Shown here: positions 6,655 to 7,559 of the stretch, one piece after another | Numbering within the stretch: position 1 is the stretch's first letter | How the letters are laid out: every line of letters starts with the position of its first letter | Source of the DNA: Actinomycetota bacterium | Lineage (GTDB): Bacteria; Actinomycetota; Acidimicrobiia; Acidimicrobiales; CADCSY01 | Assembly: GCA_019348335.1 (NCBI GenBank) | Contig: JAHWJR010000048.1 | Location: forward strand, 3,479 to 11,037 | Length of the DNA stretch: 7,559 nucleotides | Reading direction: 5' to 3' | The notes under the pieces: model-generated | The model's input: only the letters and a program-made list of their open reading frames with translations | What the model was told of the DNA's origin: nothing | Databases searched by the model: none | Program-made: the position numbers and the translations under genes

Positions 6655-7251
6655 GTGGACGCGGCGGCCCGCAACCTCACCTGGCACGAGGGCGAGCTCG
6701 ACCGTGCCCGGCGCTGGGCGGCGCTGGGCGTCACCGGGGCCACGGCCTGGTTCACCGGGCTGTCGGGCTCCGGCAAGTCCACCGTGGCCGCCGCCGTCGA
6801 GCGGCGCTTGATCGAGGCGGGACGGCCCGCCTACCTGCTCGACGGCGACAACGTGCGCCACGGGCTCAACGCCGACCTCGGCTTCGGCGACGACGACCGG
6901 GCCGAGAACGTGCGCCGGCTGGGTGAGGTGGCGCGGTTGCTGGCCGACGCCGGCGTGGTGGCGCTGGTGCCGGCCATCAGCCCGTTCCGCGCCGGCCGGG
7001 AGGCGGCGCGGGCGGCCCATGTTGCGGCGGGACTGACGTTCGTGGAGATCCACCTGGCCACGCCGCTCGACGAGTGTGAGCGGCGGGACCCCAAGGGCCT
7101 CTACGCCCGGGCCCGGGCCGGCGAGCTGCGGGGCCTGACCGGTCTCGACAGCCCCTACGAGCCGCCCGACGACCCGGAGCTCGTCCTGACCCCCGCCGAC
7201 GGCACCCCTGGCGAGCAGGCCGAGAAGGTGCTGGCGCTGCTCGCCCGCTGA
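6655..7251 (+). CDS. cysC: Adenylyl-sulfate kinase (APS kinase, CysC)
   Basis: CysC phosphorylates the 3'-hydroxyl of APS with ATP to make PAPS. The 198-residue protein is a normal-length single-domain enzyme. It has the Walker A GLSGSGKS (35-42), the substrate-binding DGDNVRHGLN (63-72), ISPFR (108-112) with S109 at the usual phospho-serine position, the DPKGLY motif (145-150) in the lid region, and GLDSPYEPP (163-171). The opening TWHEG-like motif is typical of the family. The start is a GTG four bases after the cysN stop, with GGGGTGA at 6644-6650 as ribosome binding site running into that stop; this implies coupling to cysN. A short duplication of GGCGCTGGGC near 6710-6730 encodes part of the N-terminal helix and does not break the frame. 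It is the last gene of the plus-strand operon. Confidence 0.97.
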   Translation: MDAAARNLTWHEGELDRARRWAALGVTGATAWFTGLSGSGKSTVAAAVERRLIEAGRPAYLLDGDNVRHGLNADLGFGDDDRAENVRRLGEVARLLADAGVVALVPAISPFRAGREAARAAHVAAGLTFVEIHLATPLDECERRDPKGLYARARAGELRGLTGLDSPYEPPDDPELVLTPADGTPGEQAEKVLALLAR

Positions 7252-7266
7252 GGGGCCCGGCTCAGC
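7247..7266. repeat. Inverted repeat spanning the two convergent stop codons
   Basis: GCTGAG (7247-7252) and CTCAGC (7261-7266) form a perfect 6-bp stem with an 8-nt loop. Each arm contains the stop codon of one of the two facing genes. It could act as a weak bidirectional terminator, but there is no T-run on either side, so this is a candidate only. Confidence 0.3.
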
Positions 7267-7504
7267 TCTCCCTGACGGCGCCGTGGGGCTGGCCCGCCGA
7301 GGCGTAGCACTCGGGGTGGTAGTGCTCCACCCGGTTCCACCGATCGTCGACGTAGACGTTGGCGATGATCTGGTGTCGCCGGACCTTGGCGGCGAACTTG
7401 ACCATGGTGGCGCAGCCGGCGCACATCACGGTGCTTCCCTGGGGCACCGGGCGCCGTACCGCCCGGGTGCCGCGGACGACCTGAGGCATGAGAATCGACG
7501 TCAT
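7262..7504 (-). CDS. Small conserved-looking protein with putative CxxC...HxxC zinc site
   Basis: From the ATG at 7504 the product is 80 residues. The core has C28xxC31 and, some 30 residues on, HYHPEC with H63 and C66, which together could bind one zinc ion. Between them lies a basic and aromatic stretch (KVRRHQIIANVYVDD then RWNRVEHYH). The pattern recalls small actinobacterial zinc-ribbon-like proteins, but I cannot name a family or function. Residues 1-26 are Arg-rich and use several A/T-ending codons unlike the rest. An AGGGAAG at 7440-7434 sits 7 nt before an internal ATG at 7426 (residue 27), which would give a 54-residue form still holding all four metal ligands. The gene faces cysC with only 10 nt between the stops and is not part of that operon. 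Confidence 0.7.
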   Translation of the reverse strand: MTSILMPQVVRGTRAVRRPVPQGSTVMCAGCATMVKFAAKVRRHQIIANVYVDDRWNRVEHYHPECYASAGQPHGAVRES

Positions 7505-7559
7505 GGAACCGGTATCGGCACGGCCGCCGCCCGACCTGAGCGGTGCGCTGCGGGACCCG
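7488..7559 (+). CDS. Possible start of a plus-strand gene cut by the right edge
   Basis: An open frame runs from an ATG at 7488 (or 7503) to the edge, with an in-frame TGA at 7482-7484 just before it. The 19-24 visible residues are Pro/Ala/Arg-rich and show no motif. The beginning overlaps the start of the minus-strand small gene, leaving no room for two promoters if both annotated starts are right. Too short to identify; it may be non-coding. Confidence 0.25.
   Translation, partial: MRIDVMEPVSARPPPDLSGALRDP

Noticed and set aside
6710..6730. Tandem GGCGCTGGGC duplication at the start of cysC as a possible slippage or phase-variation site
   Set aside because: Only two copies of 10 bp, imperfectly placed, and the protein reads normally through it; likely codon-usage coincidence.
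5346..6782. Long minus-strand open frame (478 codons) opposite cysN
   Set aside because: CysN on the plus strand has all GTPase motifs; the antisense frame is His/Val/Gly-rich without domains.

Overview
The window is a compact, very GC-rich stretch of bacterial chromosome with strong G/C third positions and almost no non-coding space. The protein families point to an actinobacterium. These are a VanW-type envelope protein with peptidoglycan-binding repeats, an actinobacterial-style CysQ, a stand-alone CysD/CysN/CysC set, and a small CxxC...HxxC protein. Acidimicrobiia or a relative is my best guess from overall protein style, but this is inference; there is no rRNA or marker gene here. I see no mobile elements, CRISPR arrays, tRNA or rRNA genes.

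Layout: Bases 1-4259 hold three minus-strand genes, transcribed from the centre towards the left edge. They are cysQ (PAP phosphatase, inositol-monophosphatase fold), an AarF/UbiB-family atypical kinase/ATPase with a long charged C-terminal tail, and a membrane-anchored VanW-family protein cut by the left edge. cysQ and the kinase gene are separated by 52 nt, and a 19-codon mini-ORF spans that gap exactly, overlapping the cysQ stop and the kinase start. Bases 4260-4443 are a divergent control region with a TACCGT -10-like box on each strand and several GC-rich palindromes and repeats. Bases 4444-7251 hold the plus-strand sulfate-activation operon cysD-cysN-cysC, packed with a 1-nt overlap and a 4-nt gap. 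A short convergent minus-strand gene (7262-7504) for a putative zinc-binding protein follows. The last ~70 bases may hold the start of another plus-strand gene.

How the genes work together: CysD and CysN (ATP sulfurylase with its GTPase) make APS from sulfate and ATP. CysC phosphorylates APS to PAPS. CysQ, transcribed divergently from the same intergenic region, removes the 3'-phosphate of PAP, the by-product of PAPS use. This is a complete sulfate activation and PAP recycling module. No PAPS/APS reductase, sulfite reductase, sulfate transporter or sulfotransferase is visible, so whether PAPS feeds cysteine synthesis or sulfation cannot be decided from this window. The AarF-like kinase and VanW protein lie downstream of cysQ and are probably co-transcribed with it, but a functional link is not shown by the sequence.

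The window looks mostly like ordinary core metabolism; I found no clear new system. The points most worth a second look are the cysQ-to-kinase junction, the variant KxGQ motif and missing membrane anchor in the kinase, the apparently leaderless cysQ promoter, and the small Cys/His protein with an uncertain start.
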